Shown here: positions 55,141 through 63,915 of the stretch, in pieces
Layout of the letters: each line of letters starts with the position of its first letter
Position numbering within the stretch: the stretch's first letter is position 1
Origin: Gallaecimonas pentaromativorans
Lineage (GTDB): Bacteria; Pseudomonadota; Gammaproteobacteria; Enterobacterales; Gallaecimonadaceae
DNA length: 64,000 nt
NCBI RefSeq assembly: GCF_003751625.1
Contig: NZ_RJUL01000004.1
Span: 248,001 to 312,000, forward strand
Reading direction: 5' to 3'
The notes under the pieces: model-generated
Told to the model about the DNA's origin: nothing
The model's input: the letters and a program-made list of their open reading frames with translations, nothing else
The model's database searches: none
Made by a program: the position numbers and the translations under genes

Positions 55141-55946
55141 TCCTGCCTGACGCCGACGGCTTCAACGCCGCCCCTGAAGCGGCCAGCGAGTTTGAATTTG
55201 CCGAACTCGACGGCACCAAAGGTCACTTCCCGCTGGCCAGCGAAACCGCCCTTGCCATCAGCTACAACGGTATCAACCAGGCGGTGATGATGGTCTCCCC
55301 CGGTAACCTCGAAGATTTCGTGTTGGGCTTTAGCCTGACCAACGAGATAGTCGAGTCGCCGGCCGATATCTACGACATTCAGCTAAGCGCCGGTGAGGAA
55401 TCCCACAGCGCCGAGGTGGAAATTGCCAGCCGCAATTTCTGGGAGCTGAAAAAAAGTCGCCGCCTGATGGCCGGCACCACCGGCTGCGGCATTTGCGGCG
55501 TTGAGGCCATAGAGCAGGCCCTGCCGGAGCTGATTGCCCTTACCCCGGCGCCGCTGCCGCCCGCCGCGCTTTTTGACAACCTGCGTCAGCGCATCAGTGA
55601 GGCGCAAGAAGTGGCCCGCGCCAGTGGCGCCCTGCACGCCGCCCTTTATGTGGACGCCAAGGGCGAAATCTTGCTGTGCCGCGAAGATATTGGCCGCCAC
55701 AACGCCCTGGATAAACTGATTGGCGCGCTCTTTAACCATCACATCGATGCCGCCAGCGGCTTTGTGGTGATGACCAGCCGCTGCAGCCTCGAGCTTATCC
55801 ACAAGGCGGTGCGCGCCAAAATTGCCACCCTGGTTACCCTCTCGGCCCCCACCGCCCTTACCGTGAACTGGGCCAGGCGTTATCGGTTAAACCTTATTCA
55901 TGTGCCGCATCGAAGCGCCCCCAGGGTGTACAGCCCCGCCCCGTGA
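55137..55946 (+). CDS. fdhD: Formate dehydrogenase accessory sulfurtransferase FdhD
   Basis: Carries sulfur from IscS to the molybdenum cofactor of formate-dehydrogenase-like enzymes. The 269-residue protein has the redox loop TTGCGICG (about 118-125), SGALHAALYV and the LCREDIGRHNALDKLIG segment near 180-196. It overlaps moaE and ends the plus-strand cofactor operon. The two FdhF/YdeP-type enzymes nearby are likely clients. Confidence 0.95.
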   Translation: MILPDADGFNAAPEAASEFEFAELDGTKGHFPLASETALAISYNGINQAVMMVSPGNLEDFVLGFSLTNEIVESPADIYDIQLSAGEESHSAEVEIASRNFWELKKSRRLMAGTTGCGICGVEAIEQALPELIALTPAPLPPAALFDNLRQRISEAQEVARASGALHAALYVDAKGEILLCREDIGRHNALDKLIGALFNHHIDAASGFVVMTSRCSLELIHKAVRAKIATLVTLSAPTALTVNWARRYRLNLIHVPHRSAPRVYSPAP

Positions 55947-55967
55947 TGGCCAGCGCCAAAAACCCAT

Positions 55968-55999
55968 AAAAAAAGCCACCTCAGCGAGGTGGCTTTTTT
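55968..55999. terminator. Bidirectional terminator between fdhD and the first oxidoreductase
   Basis: AAAAAAAGCCACCTC-AGC-GAGGTGGCTTTTTT between convergent genes. Confidence 0.9.
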
Positions 56000-56012
56000 G
56001 CATCCTGGCGCC

Positions 56013-58340
56013 TTAGTTGACGGCGGCGCTGGCGATAAGGTTATCGGCCTTGGCCTTTTCCAACTTGATGGCAATGAACTTGGAGGTGGGCGTGAAGGTA
56101 CGGTCGCCGTAGCTCTCCAGGGGCACCAGCGGGTTGGTCTCGGGGTAGTAAGCCGCCGCCTGACCTTCCGGGATATCGTATGCCACCAGGGTAAAGCCAC
56201 TGACACGGCGCTCACGGCCGTCGTCCCACAAGGACACCATGTCAACCTTGTCACCAGGGGCAAAGCCTAAGCGGCGGATCTCCGCTTCGTTGATAAACAC
56301 CACTTCACGCATGCCAAACACGCCGCGGTAGCGGTCGTCCAGGCCGTAGAGGGTAGTGTTGTACTGATCGTGCGAACGCATGGTTTGCAGGATAAGGTCG
56401 GGCTTGTCGCCACGGGCCAGCACACCGGCGTTGATCAGCTCTTCAGGCAGGGCATTGGCGTTGAACTGGGCCTTACCGCTGTCGGTGTTCCAGTTACGCT
56501 CGGCCGCGCTGTTACCCAGGTGGAAACCGCCGGGGTTTTTGAGCTTTTCGTTGAAATTGGTAAAACCGGGGATCACATCGGCGATCAGGTCGCGAATGCG
56601 GCTGTAATCGGCGATGAGATGGTCCCAGTCCACCGGGTGGTTGCCAAGGGTGGCCTTGGCGATACCGGCGATAATGGCAGGCTCGGAGCGCAGCAGCTCG
56701 GAGCTTGGGCGCAGTTGGCCAAAAGAGATGTGCACCATGGAGAAGGTGTCTTCTACGGTGATGCCCTGCTGGCCTTCGGCCTGCATGTCAATCTCGGTAC
56801 GACCCAGGCACGGCAGGATAAGCGCGTCTTTGCCGGTTACCAGGTGCGAGCGATTGAGCTTGGTGGCGATGTGCACGGTGAGGTCACAGTTGCGCAAGGC
56901 TTGGTGGGTACGGGGGGTATCAGGGGTTGCCTGGGCAAAGTTACCGCCCAGACCGATAAACACCTTGGCACGGCCTTCTTCCATGGCCTGGATGGCTTGC
57001 ACGGTGTTGTGGCCGGGCAGGCGCGGGGCCTTGAAATTAAAGCGTTTTTCAACGGCGTCGATAAGCCAGGCCGGGGCTTTTTCATCGATACCCATGGTGC
57101 GGTCACCCTGCACGTTGCTGTGGCCACGGACCGGTGACAAACCGGCGCCAGGCTTGCCGACGTTGCCGCGCAGCAATTGCAGGTTGGCAATTTCCTGCAC
57201 GGTAGGCACGGAGTGGCGATGCTGGGTAATACCCATGGCCCAGCACATGATCACGCGCTCGGCCTGGCGATAAAGGGTGGCCGCCTGCTCAATCTCGGCT
57301 TTGCTAAGCCCTGATTGCTCAACGATTTTGTCCCAAGAGGTGGCGTCAACTTCTGCCAGGTAGGCATCCATACCGGTGGTATGGGCCTTGATGAACTCAT
57401 GGTCGAATATCGCCGGTTCGCCTTTTTCCTGGGCTTCGCGTTCCCATTGCAGCAGGAACTTGGCCATGCCGCGAATGGCAGCCATGTCGCCACCGAGCGC
57501 TGGGCGGAAATACGAGGTATTGGTGGGCTCAGAGCCGTTGCTGAGCATCTCCAGCGGGTTCTGGGGGTTTTGGAAGCGCTCCAGGCCACGCTCTTTGAGC
57601 GGGTTGAAACACACCACCCGAGCGCCGCGCTCAACCGCTTTTCGCAGCGGCTCAAGCATACGGGGGTGGTTGGTGCCGGGGTTTTGGCCAATCACGAAAA
57701 TGGCGTCGGCCTTTTCCAGATCGTTAAACACCACGGTGCCTTTACCCACGCCCACCGCGCCTTTCATGCCCACACCGCTGGCCTCGTGGCACATATTGGA
57801 GCAATCGGGGAAGTTGTTGGTACCAAAGGCACGCACAAAGAGCTGATAAAGGAAGGCGGCTTCGTTGCTGGCCCGGCCGGAGGTGTAGAACTCGGCCTGG
57901 TCAGGAGAAGAAAGGCCGTTGAGATGACGGGCCACCAGGGCAAAGGCGTCGTCCCAGCTGATGGCTTCGTAATGATCGCTCTCGGCGTTATAACGCATCG
58001 GGTGGGTCAGGCGGCCCTGGTATTCGAGCCAGTAGTCGCTTTGGCGAGCCAGCTGCGACAGGCTGTGCTGGGCAAAAAATTCCGGGGTAACGTAGCGGCC
58101 GGTCGATTCCCAGTTAACGGCCTTGGCGCCGTTTTCACAGAATTTGACCATGCCGTTTTCCGGGGATTCACCCCAGGCGCAACCAGGGCAGTCAAAACCG
58201 TTGTTCTGGTTGGTTTTGAGCATGGCGCGCAGGTTCTTGAGAGGCTTTTCGCTCCCGAGCCAGCTCTTGGTTACGCTTTTAAGGGCGCCCCAACCTGCGG
58301 CAGGCCCGTTGTAATCTCTGATATTGCCTTTATCACTCAT
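56013..58340 (-). CDS. FdhF/YdeP family molybdopterin oxidoreductase, paralog 1
   Basis: The 775-residue bis-MGD enzyme is of the DMSO-reductase superfamily, FdhF/YdeP branch. The N-terminal segment DCPGCAWGESP with a further Cys in KFCENGAKAV (about 54-79) fits this branch's cluster motif. TSGRASNEAAFLYQLF and FPDCSNMCHEAS follow (about 160-195); the Cys of MCHE is the likely molybdenum ligand in place of selenocysteine. No beta or gamma subunit gene accompanies it. GGAGG lies five bases before the ATG at 58340. Substrate unknown; YdeP is linked to acid resistance in E. coli. Confidence 0.9.
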   Translation of the reverse strand: MSDKGNIRDYNGPAAGWGALKSVTKSWLGSEKPLKNLRAMLKTNQNNGFDCPGCAWGESPENGMVKFCENGAKAVNWESTGRYVTPEFFAQHSLSQLARQSDYWLEYQGRLTHPMRYNAESDHYEAISWDDAFALVARHLNGLSSPDQAEFYTSGRASNEAAFLYQLFVRAFGTNNFPDCSNMCHEASGVGMKGAVGVGKGTVVFNDLEKADAIFVIGQNPGTNHPRMLEPLRKAVERGARVVCFNPLKERGLERFQNPQNPLEMLSNGSEPTNTSYFRPALGGDMAAIRGMAKFLLQWEREAQEKGEPAIFDHEFIKAHTTGMDAYLAEVDATSWDKIVEQSGLSKAEIEQAATLYRQAERVIMCWAMGITQHRHSVPTVQEIANLQLLRGNVGKPGAGLSPVRGHSNVQGDRTMGIDEKAPAWLIDAVEKRFNFKAPRLPGHNTVQAIQAMEEGRAKVFIGLGGNFAQATPDTPRTHQALRNCDLTVHIATKLNRSHLVTGKDALILPCLGRTEIDMQAEGQQGITVEDTFSMVHISFGQLRPSSELLRSEPAIIAGIAKATLGNHPVDWDHLIADYSRIRDLIADVIPGFTNFNEKLKNPGGFHLGNSAAERNWNTDSGKAQFNANALPEELINAGVLARGDKPDLILQTMRSHDQYNTTLYGLDDRYRGVFGMREVVFINEAEIRRLGFAPGDKVDMVSLWDDGRERRVSGFTLVAYDIPEGQAAAYYPETNPLVPLESYGDRTFTPTSKFIAIKLEKAKADNLIASAAVN

Positions 58341-58682
58341 TGAAGCCTCCACGGCGCATCAAACCAATAGTGAGAGCATTGATCTGAGAATCAAATACTT
58401 GGACTTTCTCATATAGTGAAAGCGCGGTAACCCGGTGTAAACCTAGACCTTAGTATCCCGTTCTCGAGCAGCCCTCACCCAGCTTCCCACAGAAGCCCAG
58501 GATGGCACCGATAAATATTCGGACCGTAAAATCTATAGGGCCCCATAAGGGACGTCTAATTGAAATAAGCTAAGCGACCATAGGCTGGCTCAATGAAAGC
58601 GCGGCGGTTGCCGGTCTGGCGCCTTTTCTTTACCCTTTGGCCCATCATCAATGGCAGCAAGCCGTTACCACAGGACAGTTTA
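58341..58682. promoter_or_regulatory. Divergent control region of oxidoreductase 1 and mog
   Basis: This 342-base gap contains two palindromes close together: TTGAT-CTGAGA-ATCAA at 58379-58394 and CTTTC-TCATATAGT-GAAAG at 58404-58422. Both are of LysR-box size or near an Fnr site with wrong spacing. They sit 40-80 bases upstream of the oxidoreductase start. The remaining part toward mog shows no gene. Confidence 0.55.
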
Positions 58683-59219
58683 ATGACCAGCAAAGCCCGT
58701 ATCGGCATTGTCACCGTCAGCGATCGCGCCAGCGCCGGCGTGTATGAAGACATCTCCGGCAAGGCCATCGTCGAGACCCTTAACGATTATTTGACCAGCG
58801 ACTGGGCGCCCGAGTACCTGGTTATTCCCGACGAGCAGCCGCTCATTGAGCAAAGCCTCAAGACCCTCGCTGACGAAAAAGGCTGCTGCCTTATCGTCAC
58901 CACCGGCGGCACCGGCCCTGCCAAGCGCGACGTGACCCCCGAAGCCACCGAAGCGGTGTGCGACAGGATGATGCCCGGTTTTGGCGAGCTGATGCGCAAC
59001 GAATCCCTCAAATACGTGCCCACCGCTATTCTCTCGCGCCAAACCGCCGGGCTTCGCGGCAGCTGCCTTATCATCAACCTGCCCGGCAAGCCCAAGGCCA
59101 TTCGCCAGTGCCTGGACGCGGTGTTCCCGGCAGTGCCCTATTGCATCGACTTGATGGAAGGGCCGTTCTTGGAATGCAACGAAGACATCATCAAGCCGTT
59201 TCGGCCACGAAACGCATAA
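58683..59219 (+). CDS. mog: Molybdopterin adenylyltransferase Mog (MogA)
   Basis: Adenylates molybdopterin before MoeA inserts molybdate. The 178-residue protein has VTVSDRASAGVYEDISG (about 9-25), TTGGTGPAKRDVTPEAT (about 74-90) and MRNESLKYVPTAILSRQTAG (about 105-124), clearly MogA rather than MoaB. The ATG at 58683 fits the family start. It converges on moeB across a terminator. Confidence 0.96.
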   Translation: MTSKARIGIVTVSDRASAGVYEDISGKAIVETLNDYLTSDWAPEYLVIPDEQPLIEQSLKTLADEKGCCLIVTTGGTGPAKRDVTPEATEAVCDRMMPGFGELMRNESLKYVPTAILSRQTAGLRGSCLIINLPGKPKAIRQCLDAVFPAVPYCIDLMEGPFLECNEDIIKPFRPRNA

Positions 59220-59246
59220 AAAACGGCGCCCAGGCGCCGTTTTTTA
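59218..59246. terminator. Bidirectional terminator between mog and moeB
   Basis: CGGCGC-CCAG-GCGCCG with A and T runs, overlapping both stop regions. Confidence 0.87.
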
Positions 59247-59999
59247 TTTCCCTGCGCACACCGGGCACTGGGGATCTTTTTGCAGTTTGAACTGGCGCCA
59301 CTCGCTGGTGGCCGCGTCAAAAAGCTGCAATCGCCCATAAAGGGGTTTGCCTATCCCGGCCAATATCTTGATGGCTTCCAGGGCTTGCAAGGTGCCCACC
59401 ATACCTACCACTGGGCTTAACACCCCCGCTTCCATGCAGCTCAGCTGCTGCTCGCCAAAAAGCCGGCTCAAGCACTGGTAACAAGGGTTGTCCCCGGCCA
59501 TGGCAAAGCTGCTTACCTGGCCTTCAAGGCGAATGGCAGAGCCCGACACCAGCGGCACCTTGGCGGTAAAACAGGCCTGGTTGATGGCGTTGCGGGTCGC
59601 AAGGTTATCGCAGCAATCCACCACCAGAGAATATTGGGGGATAAGGGCCGCAAGGGCATCGCCGTCTAGCCGCGCCTTAATCACCTCAATAGTCACATCG
59701 CTGTTCAGGGCCTTGAGGCTGGCAGCGGCCTGCTCGGCCTTGCTTTTACCCAGGTCGGCTTCGCGATACAGGATTTGGCGCTGCAGGTTGCTGATATCGA
59801 CGGTGTCGTCGTCTACCAGGGTCAATGCGCCCACACCGCTTGCCACCAAGTAGGGCGCCACGGCGCAGCCAAGACCGCCCATGCCCACCACCAGCACCCG
59901 GCTTTCCAGGAGTTTTTCCTGGCTGTCAAAGTCCATGGCCGGCAGCATTAAATGCCTGCTGTAGCGCTTTACCTGATCTTTAGTCAGCTCTTTGCTCAT
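59244..59999 (-). CDS. moeB: Molybdopterin-synthase adenylyltransferase MoeB
   Basis: E1-like enzyme that adenylates the MoaD C-terminus. The 251-residue length matches E. coli MoeB (249). It has RYSRHLMLP, the ATP loop VLVVGMGGLGCAV (about 41-53), DDDTVDISNLQRQILY, and two zinc-binding pairs, CYQC and CPVC, the last at the very C-terminus. The ATG at 59999 has GAGGAG upstream. Confidence 0.96.
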   Translation of the reverse strand: MSKELTKDQVKRYSRHLMLPAMDFDSQEKLLESRVLVVGMGGLGCAVAPYLVASGVGALTLVDDDTVDISNLQRQILYREADLGKSKAEQAAASLKALNSDVTIEVIKARLDGDALAALIPQYSLVVDCCDNLATRNAINQACFTAKVPLVSGSAIRLEGQVSSFAMAGDNPCYQCLSRLFGEQQLSCMEAGVLSPVVGMVGTLQALEAIKILAGIGKPLYGRLQLFDAATSEWRQFKLQKDPQCPVCAGK

Positions 60000-60591
60000 G
60001 GGCTTTCTCCTCGGACGGTGCAACGGGGCCAGATTGTGCGCCGGGGCGGTTTTAAGCTCAAGACACAATAATGCCGGCCGCATTTTCCTGGGCTCGATGG
60101 CGCCGCGCTGTAAAGCATCGTCAGCTAGGCCTTTTTTGCCTTGATGCCTTAGCTAAAAAGGCATCAAGGCCCCTTGGGACGGCGATAATAACGCGCCTAG
60201 CGCTGCACTAAAACAGGACTAGGCAAGCGCCCTTGGCAGCCCCATTTGCCAGCGGTGCTTAAGGTCGTTCACCAGTTGCAGCTTGGTGGACGGTCTTTAA
60301 GGCCTTTTACGACAATGGCTTGGATTTACCGCCAACCAAGATGGCGCGCCGCCGCGCCAGCCTTGGCTTAGCGCCCAGCATTGACGAAAAAGCAACCAGC
60401 GCCATGGCTGTTTTTCGCTACCTTGACAGCCCCTGCCCCCCTGCCTAGCTTGACCTTTAAAGGAGACACCAAACGGGCAAGAAGCCAGGGAGTATTGGCG
60501 CACCATCCACGGGGCTGCGCCTTGCCTTCACCTTCGCGTCTGAGCCCTCGGCCAAAGGCCAGGGACTTGCCGCATTCTGTAAGGAACCATC
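60000..60591. other. 592-base gap with an 11-bp inverted repeat and leader of oxidoreductase 2
   Basis: No credible coding frame. An inverted repeat GCCTTGATGCC / GGCATCAAGGC (60138-60148 and 60160-60170) has an 11-base loop but lacks a T-run after it in either direction, so it is not an ordinary terminator. A second hairpin, CCCTCGGCC-AAA-GGCCAGGG, lies about 40 bases before the oxidoreductase start. The gap is unusually long for this genome and probably holds promoters and control elements for both moeB and paralog 2. Confidence 0.5.
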
Positions 60592-62868
60592 ATGGCCAAC
60601 AAACGCAAGGTACCTGGAGTTCGCAATTACAATGGCCCCGCCGGCGGCTGGGGGGCGCTCAAAGCCACCGCCACCGCGGTGCGAGAGCAGATGGATACCT
60701 TCAAGGCGCCTATGGCCCTGCTCCGCACCAACCAGCCCGATGGCTTTGACTGCCCGGGTTGTGCCTGGCCAGACAAAGAACACAAATCTACCTTCCAGTT
60801 TTGCGAAAACGGCGCCAAGGCGGTGACCTGGGAGGCCACCAACAAGCGGGTCACTCCGGAGTTTTTTGCCGGTCACCCGGTCAGCACCTTGTTGCAGCGC
60901 AGCGATTACGAGCTTGAAGACTTGGGCCGTCTCACCCACCCCATGCGTTACGACAGCGCCAGCGACACCTACCAGCCGGTCTCCTGGGACGACGCATTTG
61001 CCCGCATCGGCGAGATCTTGCGTTCGTTAGATCCAGACGCGGTGGAGTTTTACACCTCAGGGCGCGCCAGCAACGAAGCGGCCTATTTGTTTCAGCTGTT
61101 CGCCCGCGAGTTTGGCACCAACAACTTCCCCGACTGCTCCAACATGTGCCACGAGCCCACCAGTGTCGGCCTGCCCCGCTCTATCGGCATCGGTAAAGGC
61201 ACGGTATCCCTGGACGACTTTGACCACTGTGAGATGATCATCGCCATGGGCCACAACCCCGGCACCAACCACCCGAGGATGATGGGGGTGCTGCACGAAG
61301 CCTCGCGGCGCGGAGTGCCCATTGTGGTATTCAATCCCCTTCGTGAGCGGGCCCTGGAGCGTTTTGCCGACCCGCAAAACATGCTGGAAATGGCCACCTA
61401 CCGCTCAACTCCCATTGCCTCATCCTACTTTCAGGTCAAAGCCGGCGGTGACGCCGCCGCCCTCAAAGGCATCATGAAGTCTTTGCTGGAGATGCAAGAG
61501 GCCTGCGGCGATATCCTCGACAACGACTTTATCGCCGAGCACACCAACGGCTTTGAGGCCCTGGCAGCCGACTTGGCGGCAACCCAATGGCAGGACATTG
61601 TTCGCGAAAGCGGCATCAGCCAGGGGGATTTGGAAGCGGTAGCCGCCGCATACGCTAAATCAAACGCCACCATCATTACCTACGGCATGGGCATTACCCA
61701 GCACAACGAGGGCACCGCCAATGTGCGCCTTATCTGCGATCTGTTGTTGCTAAAAGGCAATATGGGCAAGGAAGGGGCCGGGATCTGCCCACTGCGGGGC
61801 CACTCCAACGTGCAGGGCAACCGCACCGTTGGCATTACCGAGAAACCCTCGGCCGATTTTTTGGGCAAACTTAAAGACGTGCTGGGTTTTACCCCGCCCA
61901 CCAAGCACGGCCACGATGCAGTGCGGGCCATGCAAGCCATGGTGGCGGGCGATGCCAAGGCGCTTATTTGCCTGGGCGGTAACTTTGCTGTGGCACTGCC
62001 CGACCCCGGCCAGTGCTTTGCCGCCATGGGCAAGCTCGACCTTAGCGTACATATTGGCACCAAGCTCAACCGCAGCCATCTTCTGGTGGGTAAAGAAACC
62101 TTCCTGTTCCCCTGTCTTGGCCGTACCGAGCAGGACATCCAAGCCATGGGCCCTCAGGCGATAACGGTGGAAGACTCCATGTCCATGGTGCATGCCTCCA
62201 TGGGTAAGCTCAAACCGGCCTCCGGGGAGCTTCGCTCCGAACCCGCCATCGTGGCAGGCATGGCCAATGCCACTATGCCCGCCAGCAAGGTTGCCTGGAC
62301 AAAGCTCATTGCCGATTACGGGCAAATTCGCGAGCTGATCGCCAAAACCATCCCCGGTTTTGAGGATTTCAATGCCCGCATCGCCAAGCCTGGCGGCTTT
62401 CGCCTGCCTCTGCCCCCTACTGAACGCAAGTGGACAACCCCATCAGGCAAGGCCGAGTTTTATGTATTCCCGGGGCTTCATGAAGACAAACAAGTGCACA
62501 GCGACGACATGCTGCGGCTTATCACCATTCGCAGCCATGACCAGTACAACACCACCATCTACGCCATGGATGACCGCTACCGCGGGGTGTTTTGGCGCCG
62601 CGACGTGCTGTTTATGAACCCGGCAGATATGGAAGCCAGAGGCCTTGCCCATGGCGACAAGGTGGACATCGAAACCCTGACTCCGGGGCGCAAGCTGCGC
62701 TATGAAAAGCTCACCGCCATCGAGTTCAACATCGCCCCCGGATCGGTCGCCGCCTACTATCCTGAGGCCAACCGCTTGGTGCCCCTTGATTACATGGACC
62801 AAGACAGCGGCACCCCGTCGTACAAATCGGTGCCGGTCAAGGTGCTCAGCTCGGAAACCAGCCAGTAA
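60592..62868 (+). CDS. FdhF/YdeP family molybdopterin oxidoreductase, paralog 2
   Basis: The 758-residue enzyme has the same architecture as the product of 56013-58340: DCPGCAWPDKE and QFCENGAKAV near the N-terminus, YTSGRASNEAAYLFQLF and FPDCSNMCHEPTS. The candidate molybdenum ligand is again Cys. Segments such as GHNPGTNHPRM, CPLRGHSNVQGNRT and RSHDQYNTTIYAMDDRYRGVF are shared almost word for word with paralog 1, so they arose by duplication. AAGGA precedes the ATG. No partner subunits; substrate unknown. Confidence 0.9.
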   Translation: MANKRKVPGVRNYNGPAGGWGALKATATAVREQMDTFKAPMALLRTNQPDGFDCPGCAWPDKEHKSTFQFCENGAKAVTWEATNKRVTPEFFAGHPVSTLLQRSDYELEDLGRLTHPMRYDSASDTYQPVSWDDAFARIGEILRSLDPDAVEFYTSGRASNEAAYLFQLFAREFGTNNFPDCSNMCHEPTSVGLPRSIGIGKGTVSLDDFDHCEMIIAMGHNPGTNHPRMMGVLHEASRRGVPIVVFNPLRERALERFADPQNMLEMATYRSTPIASSYFQVKAGGDAAALKGIMKSLLEMQEACGDILDNDFIAEHTNGFEALAADLAATQWQDIVRESGISQGDLEAVAAAYAKSNATIITYGMGITQHNEGTANVRLICDLLLLKGNMGKEGAGICPLRGHSNVQGNRTVGITEKPSADFLGKLKDVLGFTPPTKHGHDAVRAMQAMVAGDAKALICLGGNFAVALPDPGQCFAAMGKLDLSVHIGTKLNRSHLLVGKETFLFPCLGRTEQDIQAMGPQAITVEDSMSMVHASMGKLKPASGELRSEPAIVAGMANATMPASKVAWTKLIADYGQIRELIAKTIPGFEDFNARIAKPGGFRLPLPPTERKWTTPSGKAEFYVFPGLHEDKQVHSDDMLRLITIRSHDQYNTTIYAMDDRYRGVFWRRDVLFMNPADMEARGLAHGDKVDIETLTPGRKLRYEKLTAIEFNIAPGSVAAYYPEANRLVPLDYMDQDSGTPSYKSVPVKVLSSETSQ

Positions 62869-62886
62869 AATTCGGGCAATAAAAAA

Positions 62887-62909
62887 GGGCCCAGCGTTAG
62901 CTGGACCCT
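62887..62909 (-). terminator. Terminator after tRNA-Ser
   Basis: GGGCCCAGC-GTTA-GCTGGACCC with one mismatch; on the minus strand it is followed by TTTTTT, so it fits termination of the tRNA transcript. It may also end the plus-strand oxidoreductase message. Confidence 0.7.
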
Positions 62910-62934
62910 CGAAAAACGTTGTTTTTCATCAATT

Positions 62935-63024
62935 TGGCGGAAGGTTAGGGATTTGAACCCTAGATGGGCGTTAACCCATGCCGGTTTTCAAGACCGGTGC
63001 ATTCAACCGCTCTGCCAACCTTCC
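62935..63024 (-). tRNA. tRNA-Ser (TGA)
   Basis: The 90-base tRNA has a long variable arm, acceptor stem GGAAGGT/ACCTTCC, encoded CCA and anticodon loop CTTGAAA giving TGA. Confidence 0.96.
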
Positions 63025-63207
63025 AATATCAGCAACAAAGCGGCTTCGTTGCTGACGGCGAGCACTATAGCCAGATGCCCGGGTGCTGTAAAGAGGCCTT
63101 TGAATTGTTTGCCTAAATCACAACCAAAACCGTATAAACCAAGCCGTTGAACTTTGTTAAGATGGCAGGGTTCAAAAGAGTAAGTGTTTCTTCTAAGGAG
63201 CTTTCTG

Positions 63208-63867
63208 ATGCAGCAATATCAGGTTCATACACAAACAGCCGCCCGGGCGCTCAGCACCAACAAGGTGCTGCGCAACACCTACTGGCTGCTGGGCATGACG
63301 CTGGCGTTCAGCGCCGCCATGGCCTTTGTATCCATGAGCATGGGGCTGCCCTATCCGGGAGCCCTCATTACCATAGTGGGCTTTTATGGCCTGCTGTTTT
63401 TAACCGCGAAAACCAGCAATTCAGGCTGGGGTATCCTCTCGGTGTTCGCCCTGACCGGTTTTATGGGCTACACCCTGGGGCCCATCCTTAACCTGTACCT
63501 GGGCGCCGGCATGGGCGATATCGTGTTCCTGGCCCTGGGGGGCACGGCCACCATCTTCTTTGCCTTGTCAGCCTATGTGCTGGTGTCCGGTAAGGACATG
63601 TCGTTTATGGCGGGGATGCTGCAGGCCGGGTTCTGGGTGCTGCTGCTGATGGTGGTAGCCGGGTTCTTCGTGCACGCCCCGGTGTTCCACCTGGTGCTCT
63701 CTGGCCTGTTCGTGTTCTTCTCCAGCGGCATCATTTTGTTCCAGACCAGCCAGATCATTCATGGCGGTGAGCGCAACTACATCATGGCCACCGTGACCCT
63801 GTTCGTCAGCCTCTACAACATCTTTGTGAGTCTGCTGAACATTCTGGGTATCATGAACGACGACTAA
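63208..63867 (+). CDS. yccA: Bax inhibitor-1 family membrane protein YccA
   Basis: The 219-residue inner-membrane protein has seven hydrophobic helices and matches E. coli YccA in length. It has TGFMGYTLGPILNLYL (about 85-100) and the C-terminal ATVTLFVSLYNIFVSLLNILG with the family's last helix. YccA modulates the FtsH protease. AAGGAG lies eight bases before the ATG at 63208. A terminator follows, then a tusD-like start. Confidence 0.94.
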   Translation: MQQYQVHTQTAARALSTNKVLRNTYWLLGMTLAFSAAMAFVSMSMGLPYPGALITIVGFYGLLFLTAKTSNSGWGILSVFALTGFMGYTLGPILNLYLGAGMGDIVFLALGGTATIFFALSAYVLVSGKDMSFMAGMLQAGFWVLLLMVVAGFFVHAPVFHLVLSGLFVFFSSGIILFQTSQIIHGGERNYIMATVTLFVSLYNIFVSLLNILGIMNDD

Positions 63868-63885
63868 CATTGGCAACCGAGAAGC

Positions 63886-63910
63886 AAAGGCCCCGGTTGG
63901 GGCCTTTTTT
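63886..63910 (+). terminator. Terminator after yccA
   Basis: AAAGGCCCC-GGTT-GGGGCCTTTTTT, ending five bases before the next gene's start. Confidence 0.85.
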
Positions 63911-63915
63911 ATTGC

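Noticed and set aside
58379-58394. Canonical Fnr site
   Set aside because: TTGAT and ATCAA arms are separated by six bases; Fnr sites need four, so I only list it as a palindrome.
60297-60506. Minus-strand 69-codon open frame in the long gap
   Set aside because: Cys/Trp/Arg-rich composition, no ribosome-binding site and no homology; it looks like a chance frame in GC-rich DNA.
56013-62868. Selenocysteine in the two FdhF-like enzymes
   Set aside because: Both reading frames are open with no in-frame TGA at the active site; the ligand position is a Cys codon in MCHE.
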